Shown: piece after piece, positions 10,480 through 22,504 of the stretch
Layout of the letters: the number at the start of each line of letters is the position of its first letter
Numbering within the stretch: position 1 is the first letter of the stretch
Assembly (NCBI RefSeq): GCF_033115175.1
Contig: NC_084850.1
Location: 14,725,218-14,789,217 of the forward strand
Source: Lepus europaeus
Taxonomy: Eukaryota > Chordata > Mammalia > Lagomorpha > Leporidae
DNA: 64,000 nt
Reading direction: 5' to 3'
Position numbers and translations under genes: made by a program
Notes under the pieces: generated by a model
What the model saw: the letters and a program-made list of their open reading frames with translations, nothing else
Databases searched by the model: none
Told to the model about the DNA's origin: nothing

Positions 10480-12085
10480 CTACCAAAGTTTTAAGACCAC
10501 TGAATTAAACGGGGGATGGTGGGGAGGAGAAATACACAGAAAGGCAGGTGGAGGCAAGCAGATGATGGTGGGAAAAAGGTGGAAGGGAACATCTATCTCC
10601 AAACTCCCTGAAAGTGTAAACAGCATTTCTATGGCTCAGCAAGGAAACTTTCACCAAACAAGGCAGGGTGTTTCTTTTGTTTAGTCTGTTTTTGTAGTGT
10701 TTAACACAGTGTTTCTTAAACAGTGGTATCCAAACAATTGTGGGGTTTTGGTTTTGTTTGTTTTTTTGCTGTAGAATCCCTTTGCCCCCCTACCTCATAT
10801 CCAAAAGATTCTACAAAGACCCCAACAATAAAAGAGACAAACAGGCTGTTCCAGTTGAAGACTCTGCAAAAAGGCAGTCTTTAAGGCCTTCCCAAAGTCT
10901 GCAGACTCTACAGACTGCACTAAAGAATTTGTTTCCAGTAGTTACTCAATTAAACCATGAGGCACACAAAACAGCAACTGTATCTTCATCAATGTTCCTT
11001 TTTCCAGAAACCACCACACTGCCTGATAAATGGCATGAATTGAATTAAATTAAATTAAATTGAAAATGAATGCAAGAAGAAAAGAAATAAAATGATGTAT
11101 GGCAGAGAAGGGCTGGATTTTTTGATGGAGACAAGAAAAATAAGTTACTCATAGTTACGCATGGTGACTAAATGAATAAAATAGGTGGCACACACAACTA
11201 AAAAATGCTGGTCTCAAATAACTAAAAACCTAGTGAACAGAGAGAAAAGCAAGCAAACAGTTATATATTGTAACTAAAGAAACATATCCAAAACTCACAG
11301 AGGTAAGGACACAAAACCATGCTAGAAGATCAAGGAAGGCTACTTGGAGGAGGTGAAAACATAAAGATCTAGTCACATAACTGGGAGAGAAGGAAAGAAG
11401 GGGCAGTCAGAAGCCAGATCACGAAGACCCTTACCTGCCACATTCAAAGGTCTAGCTTTATTCCAAAGGATATTGACAGCCACTGAATAATTCCAAACAG
11501 GTAAGTGGCAGGGTAAAATCTGGATATTAGAAAGCTTAGAATTTAAGAATCTGGGTTAATAAATCAGTAAAGAAATGGTGAGGAAGTAGCTTTCGATACA
11601 TGAAAGTAAAGCATAGACTGAAACAGCAGAACTTGGAAGAATTGACGACCTGCCTTCTGGTTGTTCTTGTTTTTCCAGCCGAAAGCAGTGTTCGTCTCTG
11701 CCTGGATCTCCACCTCAGCAATAGAGAGATAGCTGGTGAGCTGCAGCACCAGAAAGAGAAGAGAGAAGGAAAGAAGCAAAGGGAGAGCTAGGTCCTTCTT
11801 GTAAGCTGAGGCCAGCCTGGCCTGTTGCCTGCCTTTCTTCTTGGTTCCCAGTTCTACCTGTTTCAAGCTCCTTCTGCCTCATTCCCTCTTAGCTGATCAG
11901 TCAGCTGCTGTCCATTCTGAAGACTAAATCTTTCCTTTTTTAGTGCTACCAACCTGGAAACATTTTATATTTGTCACTCACTAGTTATAATGGAAGAGAG
12001 CTAAATAGTATACCTACTCTCATAAATTCCTACATATTGTTCTTCTCTAATGAAAGGGCATATGACCTCACCTTAGAAAAACAGT
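10480..12085. other. Intergenic; possible L2-like fragment
   Basis: Mostly unrecognised. Around 11330-11520 ('gccagatcacgaagaccctta ... cagccactgaataattcc') the text resembles an antisense L2-type relic, with low certainty. The ATTAA repeat near 11040-11060 is a short tandem. The 102-codon frame at 10740-11048 shows no domain and is probably chance. Confidence 0.35.
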
Positions 12086-12087
12086 AT

Positions 12088-12579
12088 TTTTACACTTTGT
12101 GTTTCTGCGTGGGTACAAACTGATGAGATCTTTACTAATTACATACTGAATCGATCTTCTGTATATAAAGATAATTGGAAATGAAAAAAAAAAAAACCTG
12201 GTGTTAAATTGGAAATGGCATAGAAAATTAATTAATTTAAAAAAATATATATTATGTAGGATCTCTGTCTTTAATGTGCTGTACACCCTTATTTAATGCT
12301 ATAACTAGTACTCCAACAGTATTTTTTTTCTTTTCTTTTCACTTTGTGTTGCTATATGGGGGCAAACTGTTGAAATCGTTACCTAATATATACTAAACTG
12401 ATCTTTTGTATACAAAGAGAATTGAAAATGAATCATGATGTGATAGGAAGGGGAGAGGGAGCGGGAGGGGGGAGGGTTGTGGGTGGGAGGAAAGTTTTGG
12501 GAGGGGGAAGCCATTGTAACCCATAAGCTGTACTTTGGAAATTTATATTCATTAAATAAAAGTTTAATAAAAAAAAAGA
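12088..12579 (+). mobile_element. Rabbit L1 3' ends, partly duplicated
   Basis: Two overlapping L1 3'UTR pieces lie in tandem. One (about 12088-12195, 'cactttgtgtttctgcgtgg') ends in an A-run at about 12184-12196. The second (about 12258-12579, 'taggatctctgtctttaatg') runs through the purine-rich stretch to 'attaaataaaagtttaataaa'. They are either two insertions or an internal duplication. No coding part remains. Confidence 0.75.
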
Positions 12580-12712
12580 AAGTAGGCACCTTTAACTATT
12601 CAATAAATACTATCATTCAATTTAATAATCATACTGATGACTTTTCTATTACACTTGAGATTTATTAAATTTATTCATTAAAAAAACTAAAAAAAAAAAG
12701 AAAACTGAGTCT

Positions 12713-12761
12713 GTTTTTAAATATTTATTTATTTGAAAGGCACAGTTACAGAAAGGCAGAG

Positions 12762-12804
<43 letters not shown>

Positions 12805-13080
12805 AGAGAGAGCACGCGCACACACAAGATCTTCCATCTGGTTCACTCCCCAAATGGCCACAACAGTCAGAGCTGGGCCGATATGAAGCCAGGAGCTTCT
12901 TCTGGGTGTCCCACATGGGTGCAGGGACCCAGGTACTTAGGCCATCTTCTGCTGCCTTCCTAGGCACATCAGCCAGGAGCCGGATCAGAAGAGGAGCAGC
13001 CAGGACTTGAACCAGTATCCATATGGGATGCTAGTGCTGCAGGTGGCTGCTTTACCCAATACACCACAGCACCAGTCCCC
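12713..13080 (-). mobile_element. C-repeat SINE with (GA)n
   Basis: Reverse copy with a GA run at about 12766-12810. Flanked by the 12-bp TSD aaaactgagtct at 12701-12712 and 13081-13092. Confidence 0.94.
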
Positions 13081-13092
13081 AAAACTGAGTCT

Positions 13093-13685
13093 TTTATTAC
13101 ATGGGGTCCTCAATTATGTATGATAAGGCTTGACCATCAACCACATGAACACACCTACCACAGCAACTGGTAAAACAGCCATATCTTGAGTCTACTGGGG
13201 ACCTCTGGCAAAAGCAAGCACGCTAAGTGGAAAGGAGGTCTCTGCCAAAACTTGCTTAGGCAGCTGATCCTGCCAATCGGAAAGCAATCCTAATCAAAGC
13301 CATTTCTTCCCATGTTTACCCTGCAGAATGAGGAAAGGTTTCCTTAATCAGACTCACTGCCTACACTCTAGTAGTTTTACTCACTTGGAAACATACGTCT
13401 ACATTACGGAGTTGTCAAGAATTAAATGGGACCCCATATATGAATAATGCTTTTGTAGGTACTCCATCAAAAGTGCTATCATTTTTATCATCAGTATTTA
13501 TTCATTCAACCAAGCAGGCACTCAATAAGTATTGATTTGAATGAATGAAACAAGCTCCAAAGCAGGGTAATTATACAAAACGAATGAAGATAACTTCAGC
13601 AGTTTTCAAATTTACCTGAAAGTATTCATCTCTAACGTTTGTTCAGGGCTTTTCCATTTACAAAGCCCTTCCATATAAGTTTGTT
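13093..13685. other. Intergenic, nothing recognised
   Basis: No gene or clear repeat seen. 'attcattcaaccaagcaggc' near 13500 may be an L2-type scrap. Confidence 0.35.
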
Positions 13686-13689
13686 GTTT

Positions 13690-13950
13690 TCATTTAAATT
13701 GTAAACTGTTCCCACACCCAACCAACCCTTTCCCTGCCTTATTTTTTCCATAGCACCTGTCATTCCTTCATATACTGTAATTTTAGCTTTATTATATATT
13801 TACCTGTTTATTGCTTGTCCATCCACCTCAATGAAATTTAAGTGCCACAAGAGCAGGGATCTTTGTTTCCAGATGCATTCCAAGTGCCCAAGAGAGTGCT
13901 GGGCACTTAGTAGGTACTTAATAAACACATGTGGAATGAAGGAAGGAAAG
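13690..13950 (+). mobile_element. L2 3' end relic
   Basis: Matches the remembered L2 terminus in order: 'catagcacctgtcattcc', 'atttacctgtttattgcttg', 'gccacaagagcagggatctt', 'gtgctgggcacttagtaggt', then 'acttaataaacacatgtgga'. Diverged and non-coding. Confidence 0.75.
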
Positions 13951-14160
13951 AAATCTCTACAGTCCATTCTTTAGAAAAAGAACTTGGCTCACTAGTTGTA
14001 GGCTCTGGAGACAAATGCTAAAACCGTGTTGATTGTAGGGTTGGGGCACAAAATAAAAAACTCTAATGAGGAGTGGGTGTTTGGCAAAGTAGTTAAGGCA
14101 ACAACTTAGGAAACCTGCATTCCATTTTGAAGTTCCTAGGTTCAAGTCTCAGCTCTACTT

Positions 14161-14203
14161 ATTTTTTAATGTTTACTACTTTTTATTTATTTGAAAGACA
14201 GAG

Positions 14204-14268
<65 letters not shown>

Positions 14269-14429
14269 ATCTTCCATCCACAAGTTTATTCCCCAAATGT
14301 CCACAACAGCTGGGGATGGGATGGGCTGCAGCCAAGAATCCCAAACTCTACCAGGATCTCCCAGGTCCTCCAGTATGAGATGTGAGCATCCCAAGAAACA
14401 ACTTAGCCCACTGAACCATAAAACCCCAA
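14161..14429 (-). mobile_element. C-repeat SINE nested, with (CT)n/(CA)n
   Basis: Reverse copy ('tttatttatttgaaagacag') whose pyrimidine block has expanded to a TC run followed by a CA run (14204-14268). The 5' end is diverged ('ccactgaaccataaaacccc'). Confidence 0.75.
14204..14268. repeat. Compound (TC)n(AC)n microsatellite
   Basis: About 46 bp of mostly TC dinucleotides followed directly by 9 CA units, inside the SINE at 14161-14429. Short open frames across it are low-complexity artefacts. Confidence 0.95.
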
Positions 14430-14964
14430 ACCCAGCCTACATCTGCCCACCCTGTCTCTGGCTCCACATCAGAACCAGCTGCCTGCTAGTATATACCCTG
14501 GGAGGCCGCAGTGATGGCACAAGTACTTGGGTCCTTGTCATCTACATGGGAGACCCAGATTGATTTCCAGGTTCCTGGCTTCTGATTGCCCCATCTTTGG
14601 CTGTTGTAAGCAGTTGGGGAGTAAACCAGAGGATAGAAGATCAATCTCTGTCCCTCTCTCTCTGCCATTCAAATAAAAAAAATAATAATAATTTTAAAAA
14701 AGAGAGAGAGAAAACCTGAAAAGACGCTTGAGGTGGAAGTGAAAGTGGGAAGTAAGTTGTTCGGCAAGCCTTAGGCTAAATGGGTTGAAATACTTACAGG
14801 AACCTTTCCTCTAGAATGTGACTTCATTTAAACTTTTCAATCTTAATTAACAAAACAGTTCTTCCCTTTTAGGTGGTACTTTATAGCCTATAAAAAGCTT
14901 TCCTCTATCATACCACTTGATGAATAGCATCTGAGAAGCCCATGCTAACCTCTGTAACAGATGA

Positions 14965-15309
14965 ACAGGGGCTGACACTGTGGCCACTGCCTGCAATGCC
15001 AGCATCCCATATGAGTGCTGGTTTGAGTCCTAGCTGCTCCACTTCTGATCCAGCTCCCCACTGACACACCTAGGAAAGCAGTGGAAGACAGCCCAAGTAC
15101 CTGGGTCTCTGCACCCATGTGGGAGGCCTGAATGGATTTCCAGGTTCCCAGCTTCAGCTTGGTTCAGCCCTGGCTATTGCTGTCATCTGAAGAGTGAACC
15201 AACAGATGGACAATCTCTCTCTCTGTCTGTCTGTCTCTCTTTCTCTCTCTCTCCCCTCTTTATCTAACTCTGCCTTCCAAACAAATAAATCTTTAAAAAT
15301 AAAAATAAA
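14965..15309 (+). mobile_element. C-repeat SINE
   Basis: 'caggggctgacactgtggcc' to 'caaacaaataaatctttaaa' plus A-rich tail. 9-bp TSD aacagatga at 14956-14964 and 15310-15318. A possible MIR scrap follows (15312-15410). Confidence 0.9.
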
Positions 15310-15588
15310 AACAGATGAGCTCGTGGAGATTCACGGAGGGGAAGTAACTTGCATCTAGTGATACAGAGGCAGTCCTCAAACCCACATCTTGTCATTCTGG
15401 TGCAGTACCTCACAGCTTCTCCATGTTTCCTCTCTTGTGCATATTACCAGGGCATTTTTCCTTTTGGGCAGATATCTCAGAATAATTGAAAAGGCTCTAA
15501 TTTTTCCACTATAATGAACAACTGATATTAAACATCATTATAATGGTCACTTTCCTCTTCAAACACCATTTATACATTTTACGCAAAT

Positions 15589-17807
15589 CACTACTGTGAT
15601 AGTGACGAGAAATCATAATGAAATGAAGAATTCCATAGATCAAATGACAAACACATTAGAGAGCCTTAAAAACAGAATGGGTGAAGCAGAAGAGAGAATA
15701 TCAGACTTAGAAGACAGAGAACAGGAAAGGAAACAGTCAAACCAAAGAAAAGAAGAAGAAATCAGAAATCTAAAAAATATTGTCGGGAATCTACAGGATA
15801 CTATTAAAAAACCCAACATTCGGGTTCTAGGAGTTCCTGAAGGCATGGGAGAGGGAGAAAGGATTAGAAGGCATTTTCAGTGAGATACTAGCAGAAAATT
15901 TCCCATGTTTGGAGAAGGACAGAGGCATCTTAGTACAGGGAGCTTATAGAACCCCTAATAAACATGACCAAAAGAGATCCTCACCACGACATGTTGTAAT
16001 CAAACTCACCACAGTGAAACATAAAGAAAAGATCCTAAAATGTGCAAGAGAGAAATGTCAGATTACTCTCAGAGGATCTCCAATTAGACTCACAGCAGAC
16101 TTCTCATCAGAAACCCTACAAGCTAGAAGGGAATGGCAAGACATAGCCCAGGTACTAAGAGAGAAAAACTGCCAGCCCAGAATACTATATCCTGCAAAGC
16201 TCTCATTTGTGAATGAAGGTGAAATAAAGACATTTCATAGCAAACAGAAACTGAAAGAATTTGTTGCCACTCATCCTGCCCTGCTAAAGATGCTTAAAGA
16301 TGTGTTACACACAGAAACACAGAAACATGGTCACCAATATGAAAGAAGGTAAAGGAAGGAAACCTCACAGCAAAATATCACAGGAAGCTCAATTTCTCTT
16401 TGACATAGAATTAAACTCTGATGCTCTGTTAAAGCAATGTGTTAAAGTAATCTATTATGTTCTCTTGATGTCTGTTAAATTCTAATTGTTCAAAAACAGC
16501 TGAATTTTTATTAAGAGCTATGGGTTATTTAAATATGCGCTTATTTTCAAAGATTTGAATAATCACCTTGTAACAATGATCAAATTTGGTCTATGTTATG
16601 TCATGATTTTAAGGAATCTTATTTCAACCAGATATTTTGGATTTTGAGCCTTCTTGGCATTCTTGACAGGCATTCAAAAAATCAAAGTTTCAAACAATCT
16701 GTACTCTAAAATTTCCAGTAAATCTTGGACTTTGGTTTTTCCAGTTTGGGCCCAACTGAAAAAATCGAAGGACCTATGTCTCTCATCTTATAGAGACACC
16801 AACTAATCAGGCTATTTGGATTATATTAGAAGTACTGTCAAGATGTGATGTGGTACCAAACTTTAAGTTTCTATAATGGAAAATGCTATTAATACAAATG
16901 TTTGAGAATTAAAAAGTCTAATGATCTTGTGTTACTAGACATGATAGTTATCTTAATGAGAAAGCCCCAGAGGCCTAAACAGTTAAATACTTGTAAAATC
17001 CTACAGGTGCTTTCAAAAATACTGTGAAGTAAGCAAGTGCCTCTTGTTGGTCGATGAGTTTATAATTTTAAACATGGCGACTTAAAGTCTTTTGTCATCC
17101 ACAGTTATATATGATTTGCTGCTCATAAAACTAAAGCGTTGTTGGTTCTGTGTTTAGCTGTCCTCCTATAGGTTCCTATGGACTTTTTCCAGCCACTTCT
17201 ATTGTATTCAGTACTTTGGGATGGCTCTGTAAACAGATGAAGCCAATAATGTATTAACAGTACCAACTGAGAGAAAGTATGGTTAACTGAGGTTACTAAA
17301 AACAAAAAGCAATTCAAATCAATGGGCAATCTACAAAAAGAGTTAAAGATTTTAAAAGCTATTATTAAAATTGCTATATTGGTCTATTATGCTATGTTAT
17401 ATGTGTGTACATATTGTATGTCCACATGGGGAAATTTTATTAAGAGTTTTATTTTAAATGGCTTATAGATAAGATTGTCCATAAATTTAAGCTGCTAAAA
17501 TCAATCAAAGATACATTTTAATTTGTGTGACCTGAATCTCTGTATCATATGTTTTAAACTTGTTGGTAGAAAGAAACTAAAAACATTTTATATGGTTGTG
17601 CTTAAGTTTACTGGTTAAACAAACTACACCATGTTAAATATTTAAGAGGTGTTTTCAAATACATGATTCTTAAAATTTATAGAAGGCATTGGACCTTCTG
17701 GTAAATGTTTTCTTAAGTTGTTATCTAATGGTTGAAACGGTTTGCTAAGTATTCATGTGATATTGCTATTGTCAGCAAGCGATCTAGGACTTGCTCCCTC
17801 ATTTCTC
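15589..17807 (+). mobile_element. ORF1-only LINE-derived unit (half-L1-like)
   Basis: A 2219-bp segment flanked by an 18-bp direct repeat with one mismatch, tatacattNtacgcaaat, at 15571-15588 and 17808-17825. It carries a broken L1 ORF1 (15596-16352) followed by about 1.45 kb of AT-rich sequence in which I see no ORF2 reverse transcriptase or endonuclease motifs. It has no poly(A) before the right repeat. The half-L1 (HAL1) class, which keeps ORF1 and lacks ORF2, is the nearest known category. The missing A-tail and the origin of the tail are unexplained. Confidence 0.6.
15596..16352 (+). pseudogene. LINE-1 ORF1 (ORF1p) remnant, frameshifted
   Basis: ORF1p is the RNA-binding, coiled-coil chaperone of LINE-1. 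The first frame (15596-15883) holds the end of the coiled coil ('MGEAEERISDLED') and the start of the RNA-recognition part ('KKPNIRVLGVPEG'). A shift of about one base near 15870-15885 moves the remainder into the frame of 15909-16352, which has the C-terminal domain ('RQ...ARREWQDIAQVLREKN', 'QPRILYPAKLSF'). The N-terminus is missing. No complete protein can be made from it. The family identity is clear from sequence; activity is not expected. Confidence 0.88.
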
Positions 17808-17989
17808 TATACATTATACGCAAATTCTACTTGGTGGGGAAGGTTTTGCTGGTGCTATATTGCACAACATCAAGGTCCTCAGTTTGGCCTCCAATGTCCT
17901 CCACAATTTCACCCTAAAGTTCACCATATACCACAACACATTCTAGCTCTTAGCCACTCCAATCACCTCACCATTTTCCAAACACACCC

Positions 17990-18240
17990 TGCACTAGCCT
18001 ACACTGGCCATTTGTCCTACCTGCTTCTCTATGTGGGATCTTTGCTATCTGTGTCTTTCAAGACACAGCTCACGACTCAGAACCCACCTTCTCCAAGAAT
18101 CCTTTCTAAATTGTCCCAGTCAAAATGACTCCCTGTGTCCCATCTCCTTCCACAGCACTGGACACCTCTGTAAATACCCTGGGGATAGGCTGGCTTTTGT
18201 TACAGTCACCAATGTGTCTCCTCTAACAGACTGAAATCAT
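17990..18240 (+). mobile_element. L2 relic
   Basis: 'tcaagacacagctcacgact', 'cccaccttctccaagaatcc' and 'cagcactggacacctctgta' follow the order of an L2 3' region. Highly diverged, with uncertain edges. Confidence 0.5.
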
Positions 18241-18249
18241 AAGAAACAC

Positions 18250-18865
18250 CATCTGCCTCCCCTACATGCACTGCCCAGGGCATACAAACTGGTAAAAAAA
18301 AAAATGAGCATTTAACAAGACTAAAACTAATCAAGTTCTTGACTCAACACTACTGTGAGTGGCAGAGCAATCAATTATTCCCCTCCTACCAGAATGAAAG
18401 TTTTTTTATGTATGTCTAATCTCTGCCTGAACCTTGACTATGCCCTCATTAAATGCCCCTCAAGCATAAGGGGTAACCTCCAAAATGAGAACAAAAGGCA
18501 ACCACATGTTAAAAATGGAGTTTCCTTTCTCATTTACAGAGTTCTCTCTGGGCGTCACCCACGACAACTGCCTCTTTCAGAGAATAACACCATATATTTC
18601 AAAGACTGAATTGTAGTTTGCATATAAAATGGACACTACAAAAGGTGAAATATATCAAATCTATAATGCAATAGATTGGATGAGAACTCAGGTTATCTGG
18701 ACTAAGAGTCACTGAGAGAAAACAAAGAGTAAAACAGCATAATGAACAAATTAATAAATTGACAAAATAGAAAGATCATTTGTGTTAAAGCTGGAGAAAC
18801 TGAAGCACAAGGACAGAAAGTGATGCCTCTGAAGTCGTCACGCGTGATATGATAAGAAAGAAATA
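18250..18865. other. Intergenic, nothing recognised
   Basis: No clear repeat or gene. Short frames only. Confidence 0.35.
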
Positions 18866-18870
18866 ATTCT

Positions 18871-19200
18871 GGGGTTGATGTTGCAGCACAGTGGGTTAAG
18901 TCCTTGAGACGTGAACATCCCACATCACAGCACAAGTTGAAATCTTGGCTACTCCATTTCCAAAACAGCTACCTGCTAAAGTGTCTGGGAAAGTAGCAAA
19001 AGATGGTCCAATTACTTGTGCCCCTGTTACTCGTGTGGGAGACCTGAATGGAGTTTCAAACTCCCAGCTTCAGCCTGGACCAACCTCAGTCATTGAGGCC
19101 ATTTGGAGAGTGGACCAGCAGATGGAAGATTGATCGATCAATCTTTCCCTGTCCCATTTCTTGCTATAACTCTGCCTTTCAAATACATGTCTTCAAAAAA
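18871..19200 (+). mobile_element. C-repeat SINE, diverged
   Basis: 'ggggttgatgttgcagcaca' to 'cctttcaaatacatgtcttc' with an A-run. The pyrimidine block is degenerate ('atcgatcaatctttccctgt'), indicating an older copy. Confidence 0.85.
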
Positions 19201-19204
19201 ATCT

Positions 19205-20440
19205 AACAATTTAACAATGTAAACAATGATACCTATTGAGTACCAAACATGTACCAGGGTTTTCACATACATTATCTTGTCTGATACTTACAAATCATCC
19301 TGGGAGATATACTGAACAGCCAAAATAAGCATTCCAATGCACACCCACAACCATGTGGCTTCTCTACTTAAAAGTTTTCCAAGAGATGCAGTGATTTTGG
19401 GAATGGCTTAAGGAAGCCTCTCTTCTAGAGTGGCATTTTTTTAAGCCAAAGTCAGTAAAGACAATTCAAAGACTGGAGATTGATCCAAAGGCTTACAACA
19501 AATTAAGAAACATTTATTCAACAAAATCTACAGAAACTCAGTCACATGAATATGATCCTCTACAGTGGGAGACTGAGGCAATCAAGCTAAGGGTTGTACA
19601 ACCCCACTCACAACAGCTGCACTTTACAGATCAGAAAACTGAGATTCATATCATATAAAAGATAATATGAAGTGGAACTTTGAACCCAATTTTATCAGGG
19701 CTTGCTCCTGACTCTTAGCATTAATATAAAGTCAGGAGAAATGCTTTAGACTCCAGATATTACTGTGCAAATTCTTCCTTGTTGTTATCTCCAGTTTTGA
19801 CATGCCTCCCCTTATCAGCATGGAGTGAATGCCTCTCCTCTAAAGTCTCAAAGACTACTACTATGTGCTTAGGGCTGAAAGCGGAAGGACAGACCTGAAA
19901 CAGCAGCACACGATTTAAGAAGCTCCAGTGCACAAGTATCCACTTTTCTACTTGTTCTGGGACTCAAAACATTGGAGTTACCAATTACACCACAGGCTTC
20001 TGTGCAAATTAGAAGATGATAACCTCTTGGATACATGCAGCCCCTTAGGTGGATGGCTTGGTGAGTGGAGAATACCTTTGTAATAAAGGAAAGGAAGCCT
20101 TTCCTCCACAGATGTAGGCCCATGCCACAGCACAAGGCTCAGCAAGGGAAACAGACTGTACAACCACCTGCGCACCTGTCACATCTCCTCACCACTTCCA
20201 CAGATAAAATGAGAATGGCCAGGGAACTGGCATAAAGTGAGCAGGGTGCCCATGACCACAATTCTAGGCTTCCACATCCCTAAGTACGCCTTTTTGCATA
20301 AGATTTTCTCAGCCCTCACAGACAATGCCAGACCTACTTCCTGGAAGACCAGCTACTTCCTCCTAAGCTGAAAGTACCTTGAGGGCAGGATCAATTTGTC
20401 TCCATGACACCCATTTCAACACACCTTGTAATGGTCCTCA
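19205..20440. other. Intergenic with faint MIR/L2 scraps
   Basis: 19215-19330 ('ttgagtaccaaacatgtacc ... attatcttgtctgatactta') resembles MIR. 20330-20440 ('agtaccttgagggcaggatc') resembles an L2 end. The rest is unrecognised. The 88- and 65-codon antisense frames near 19870-20175 are unsupported. Confidence 0.35.
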
Positions 20441-20639
20441 TCACACTCACTGATCATACACTGACAAAGTGCTTCTCACGTACAACCTTCTGGGATAGGT
20501 GCTGACCAAGCCAGGAAGGAAGAAGAAAAGTCCCAGCTCTCAGGTGGTTCACAGTTAATGAGTGAGCTAAACAGATGGCAATCAAACAGCATGGTAAGAG
20601 TTCTGAGAGAACAAACCATATGAGTAGTCTGGGAATATC

Positions 20640-20830
20640 ACAGAATATCACAGAAAGGTACCTAACAGCCCAGGGTGGGGGAGAATCAGGAAAGGCATTA
20701 TGGAAAATGGGTGATCTGAGCTGGATCTTGAAGACTGAGCAGTGTTTAGGCAATAGGAGGAAGGGAGGGTCGTTAGAGAAGGCGTTCTAAGCAAAGGAAG
20801 TAAATACGAAAGACAGAAGAACACGAACAG
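20640..20830 (-). mobile_element. L2-type relic
   Basis: 'aggcattatggaaaatgggt', 'ctgagctggatcttgaagac' is the antisense form of the familiar L2 block. Edges are loose and flanking text on both sides may belong to it. Confidence 0.5.
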
Positions 20831-20979
20831 AGCCTGATCAGGAACACTAAGGGAAGTAATTCCTCACAGGGCAGCGCAGAGGTAACCTGAGGTAAGGTGA
20901 GAAAGATGTGACTAAAGAGATAAGGGCAGACATGTGATGCCTGAATTCCTCCTTCTCCGGAAATTCCCACAAAGCTCAC

Positions 20980-21745
20980 CTGGGCTGCAGCACAGCTAGT
21001 GATGCTTGACTGCTCCAGGTCACCTTTTGACCCCTCTATTCTTCCAACGGCAGAGGCTGTCCTGCCACAGCCTGCTGCAGACTAGGACACCTTCTCTAGT
21101 GGAAAAGAACTAGAATCCAGCTTTCGTAGCTCAACCCTGCGTCTACAAAGATCTGCTGCCAAAGATGCTGGGTCAGCGGTTCGAACTAGGAGACTGGCCA
21201 TGTGTGAAGAAAATCAAGGACCACTTCAGCTTTCCTACAGCTAGAAATGGCAACATATGAGAAGAGCGAGAGGTCACTGCCAGTGAACTGGATACTGGAT
21301 CATCAGACTGCTTTGCTGTGACCTTCAGGATACGAGACACCTGGCAGGCCTGATGAACAAAATACAAGATTCTTTCAATTCCTAAGAATGAAAAGAAGCA
21401 AGCATTGCCATGACAGGTTAGTGTGCACTGCCTGTGAAGTTTACACTAGCATATTTGTTTACCAGTTTTATCCTGTTACTAATTAGTGTACCTTGAGACC
21501 TGGCAATGTCTCTCTCCAGCCCACTTCTAGGGGAACAACCTAGAAATGAAGGGTCCCGCTTCGTGCTTCCTATGGCATTTGTCATTGTTCATTAAGACAT
21601 TCAAGTTTACTTAAACACAGGAAGAAATAATGGCACGCTTCTCAATATGGCATATATTAATAGCATTGCATAATATGCAATCTAATAATAAATGCACACA
21701 TTGTCAATGTGCAAGCAGATAACAGTTTGGTAGAAAAATAGCTGG
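20980..21745. other. Intergenic, nothing recognised
   Basis: Unique-looking sequence without a convincing repeat or gene. Confidence 0.35.
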
Positions 21746-21748
21746 ATG

Positions 21749-22127
21749 GGGCCAGCGCTGTGGCATAGCGGGTAAAGCTGCCTCCTGCAGTGCTGGCATC
21801 CCATATGGGTGCCAGTTCAAGACCCGGCTGCTCCACTTCCAATCCAGCTCTCTGCTGTGGCCTGGGAAAGCAGTAGAACATGGCCCAAGTCCTTGGGCCC
21901 CAGCACCCATGTGGGAGACCTGGAAGAAGCTCCTGGCTCCGGGCTTTGGATCGGTGCAGCTCCAGCTGTTGCGGCCACCTGGGGAGTGAACCAGCAGATA
22001 AAAGACCACCCCTCCCCTTCCCTTCCCTCCTCTTCCTTCCTTCCCCTCCCCTCCCCTCTCCATCCCTTCCCTCCCCTCCCCTCCTCTCCGTGTGTAACTG
22101 TGACTTTCAAGTAAAATAAAAAAAAGA
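21749..22127 (+). mobile_element. C-repeat SINE with expanded pyrimidine block
   Basis: Near-consensus copy ('ggccagcgctgtggcatagc'). The (CT)n segment has become a cccctccc/ttcc-rich tract of about 80 bp (22007-22088). The flanks atagctgga and atagttgga look like a diverged TSD. Long open frames on both strands here are SINE translations. Confidence 0.92.
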
Positions 22128-22334
22128 GAGAGAGATAGTTGGACAGTGAGTCAGAATCCTTGCCATACCTGATTTTGCCAACAAGCTCTACTATTTTAGA
22201 CAACTCATTTAATTCTTTCTATCCTATTTCCTTTTTTAAAATATAATTAAGATTGCCCCAACCCATGCCACACAGCACACAAGATGGCTGCGAAAAATGA
22301 TGATAATACCAAATCCCAAGACCATGTACCAGGT

Positions 22335-22500
22335 ATTGAATTCAATATCCTTTATTTACATAATTTCATTTATTTCCCACAATCACCTTAAGGGAGAGTA
22401 TCACCAATCCCCATTTTTACAGAGAATGCTGAATCTCTAAGAAATTAGGTAACATCTATTAATAGGCAGGAGTACAATCCCGACCCAGATCTGGGCCCTT
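22335..22500 (+). repeat. MIR relic
   Basis: 'aattcaatatcctttattta', 'cccatttttacagagaatgc', 'agaaattaggtaacat' and 'gagtacaatcccgacccaga' follow the MIR order. Confidence 0.6.
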
Positions 22501-22504
22501 AACA

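Larger units (their letters stand above)
14070..14705 (+). mobile_element. Older C-repeat SINE interrupted by a reverse SINE
   Basis: Left arm about 14070-14160 ('ttggcaaagtagttaaggc ... tcaagtctcagctctactta'). The right arm resumes about 14430 and runs through 'ataccctgggaggccgcag' to 'attcaaataaaaaaaataat'. The inner copy separates them, with approximate junctions. Confidence 0.75.

Noticed and set aside
12766..12820. Possible CRISPR-like or regularly spaced repeat array
   Set aside because: Simple GA microsatellite in a SINE. The window is mammalian, and no spacer structure exists.
13837..13950. Possible tRNA or small RNA gene in conserved-looking text
   Set aside because: It matches an L2 3' end. 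No cloverleaf or Pol III boxes outside the tRNA-derived SINE heads were found.
21704..22203. 119- and 128-codon frames, and similar ones at 3250-3678, 3808-4314, 52040-52462 and 58776-59175
   Set aside because: All recur wherever a C-repeat SINE lies ('LGHLLLLSQA', 'ESWIGSGAA' are translated SINE consensus). Not genes.
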